Origin: an uncultured Clostridia bacterium
GTDB taxonomy: Bacteria > Bacillota > Clostridia > Oscillospirales > Acutalibacteraceae
DNA length: 64,000 bases
Assembly: GCA_937892525.1 (NCBI GenBank)
Contig: CALAEV010000007.1
Span: 24,352-88,351, forward strand
Reading direction: 5' to 3'
The notes under the pieces are model-generated. The model searched no databases. It was not told where the DNA came from and saw only the letters and a list, made by a program, of their open reading frames with translations. The stretch's first letter is position 1. Every line of letters begins with the position of its first letter. The translations under genes and the position numbers were made by a program. Positions 63,831-64,000 of this stretch are shown piece by piece.

Positions 63831-64000
63831 TGAAATATGGCTACGCCATATGAAATAATCCTTACGGATTATGAAATTTTCTGCCAAAGCAGAAAGTGAA
63901 ATAAAATTCGCCCATAACATTTGCGAAGCAAATATTTCATACGCATCAGCGTATTTCACAGCGAAGCTATTTCACTCGCCGTAAGGCGAATTTCATTGAA
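63831..64000. repeat. Array of seven small hairpins joined by TGAAAT/ATTTCA linkers
   Basis: Hairpins such as ATATGGC-TAC-GCCATAT, ATAATCC-TTAC-GGATTAT, TTTCTGC-CAAA-GCAGAAA, ATTTGC-GAA-GCAAAT, TACGC-ATCA-GCGTA, AGC-GAA-GCT and TCGCC-GTAA-GGCGA. The first three are joined by TGAAAT and the last four by ATTTCA, so two half-arrays face each other. Stem sequences all differ. Runs past the window edge. Similar modular arrays occur in gut Clostridia. Confidence 0.7.

Noticed and set aside
63831..64000. Possible CRISPR array
   Set aside because: The constant parts are only 6 nt, the variable parts are self-complementary and no cas genes are present.

Overview
The window reads as chromosomal DNA of a low-GC, strictly anaerobic, endospore-forming Firmicute of class Clostridia, most likely an Oscillospiraceae/Ruminococcus-like gut organism. 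The pointers are an NADH-linked [FeFe] hydrogenase operon, rubredoxin, HemW, dipicolinate synthase, a PdaB-like deacetylase, frequent TTG/GTG starts, and plant-glycan enzymes (GH13, GH51, GH43) with three GPH-type sugar symporters. The family assignment is inference; no rRNA is present.

Layout. 1-2.36 kb (minus): a large secreted DNRLRE-type surface/toxin-like protein running off the left edge and broken by one frameshift near its N-terminus. 2.7-4.8 kb: zinc-ribbon membrane protein, XRE regulator, MltG-like lytic transglycosylase. 4.9-9.8 kb (minus): five-gene hydrogenase operon behind a promoter that contains a Rex-like operator. 10-13.4 kb: divergent MocR regulator and vitamin B6 salvage genes (kinase, ECF S-component, radical SAM). 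13.5-13.8 kb: an 80-aa membrane protein with an SOS (LexA) box on its promoter. 14.3-22.5 kb (plus): a long housekeeping run obg-mrnC-yitT-DUF3592-lepA-prolyl deacylase-hemW-phosphoesterase. 22.5-28.3 kb: metA, dpaAB with a sigma-K-type promoter, murC-ung, alr. 28.4-33.3 kb: two K+ uptake systems (KtrBA and TrkHA) facing each other across a shared terminator. 33.4-36.3 kb: secreted phosphoesterase, a 52-aa rubredoxin, a secreted cysteine peptidase and its small membrane neighbour. 36.6-47.5 kb: alpha-glucosidase and transporter, Nudix protein with an extra N-terminal domain, LCP protein, GH51, PdaB-like deacetylase, phosphoribosyltransferase, lipoprotein hydrolase. 47.5-56.7 kb: GPH transporters, lipid kinase, glyS, putP, CoA-transferase. 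56.8-64 kb: a degenerate tRNA-Ala, alpha/beta hydrolase, a MITE-like element, GH43, nuclease, radical SAM, GDSL hydrolase, a DUF3916-like protein and an array of small hairpins at the right edge.

The most interesting unexplained structure is a leader shared by two unrelated secreted proteins 34 kb apart: the frameshifted DNRLRE protein and the cysteine peptidase. Both have the same bipartite upstream element (GTCACAA, 15 nt, CGATTATAT) and the same GGTGAnTCCAATG ribosome-binding/start block of a tiny ORF, and in both the tiny ORF starts exactly 59 nt before the main start codon. Other notable signals are the SOS-controlled small membrane protein, the Rex site on the hydrogenase promoter, the orphan GHKL ATPase inside that operon, the sigma-K promoter of dpaAB, and several families of interspersed palindromic repeats.
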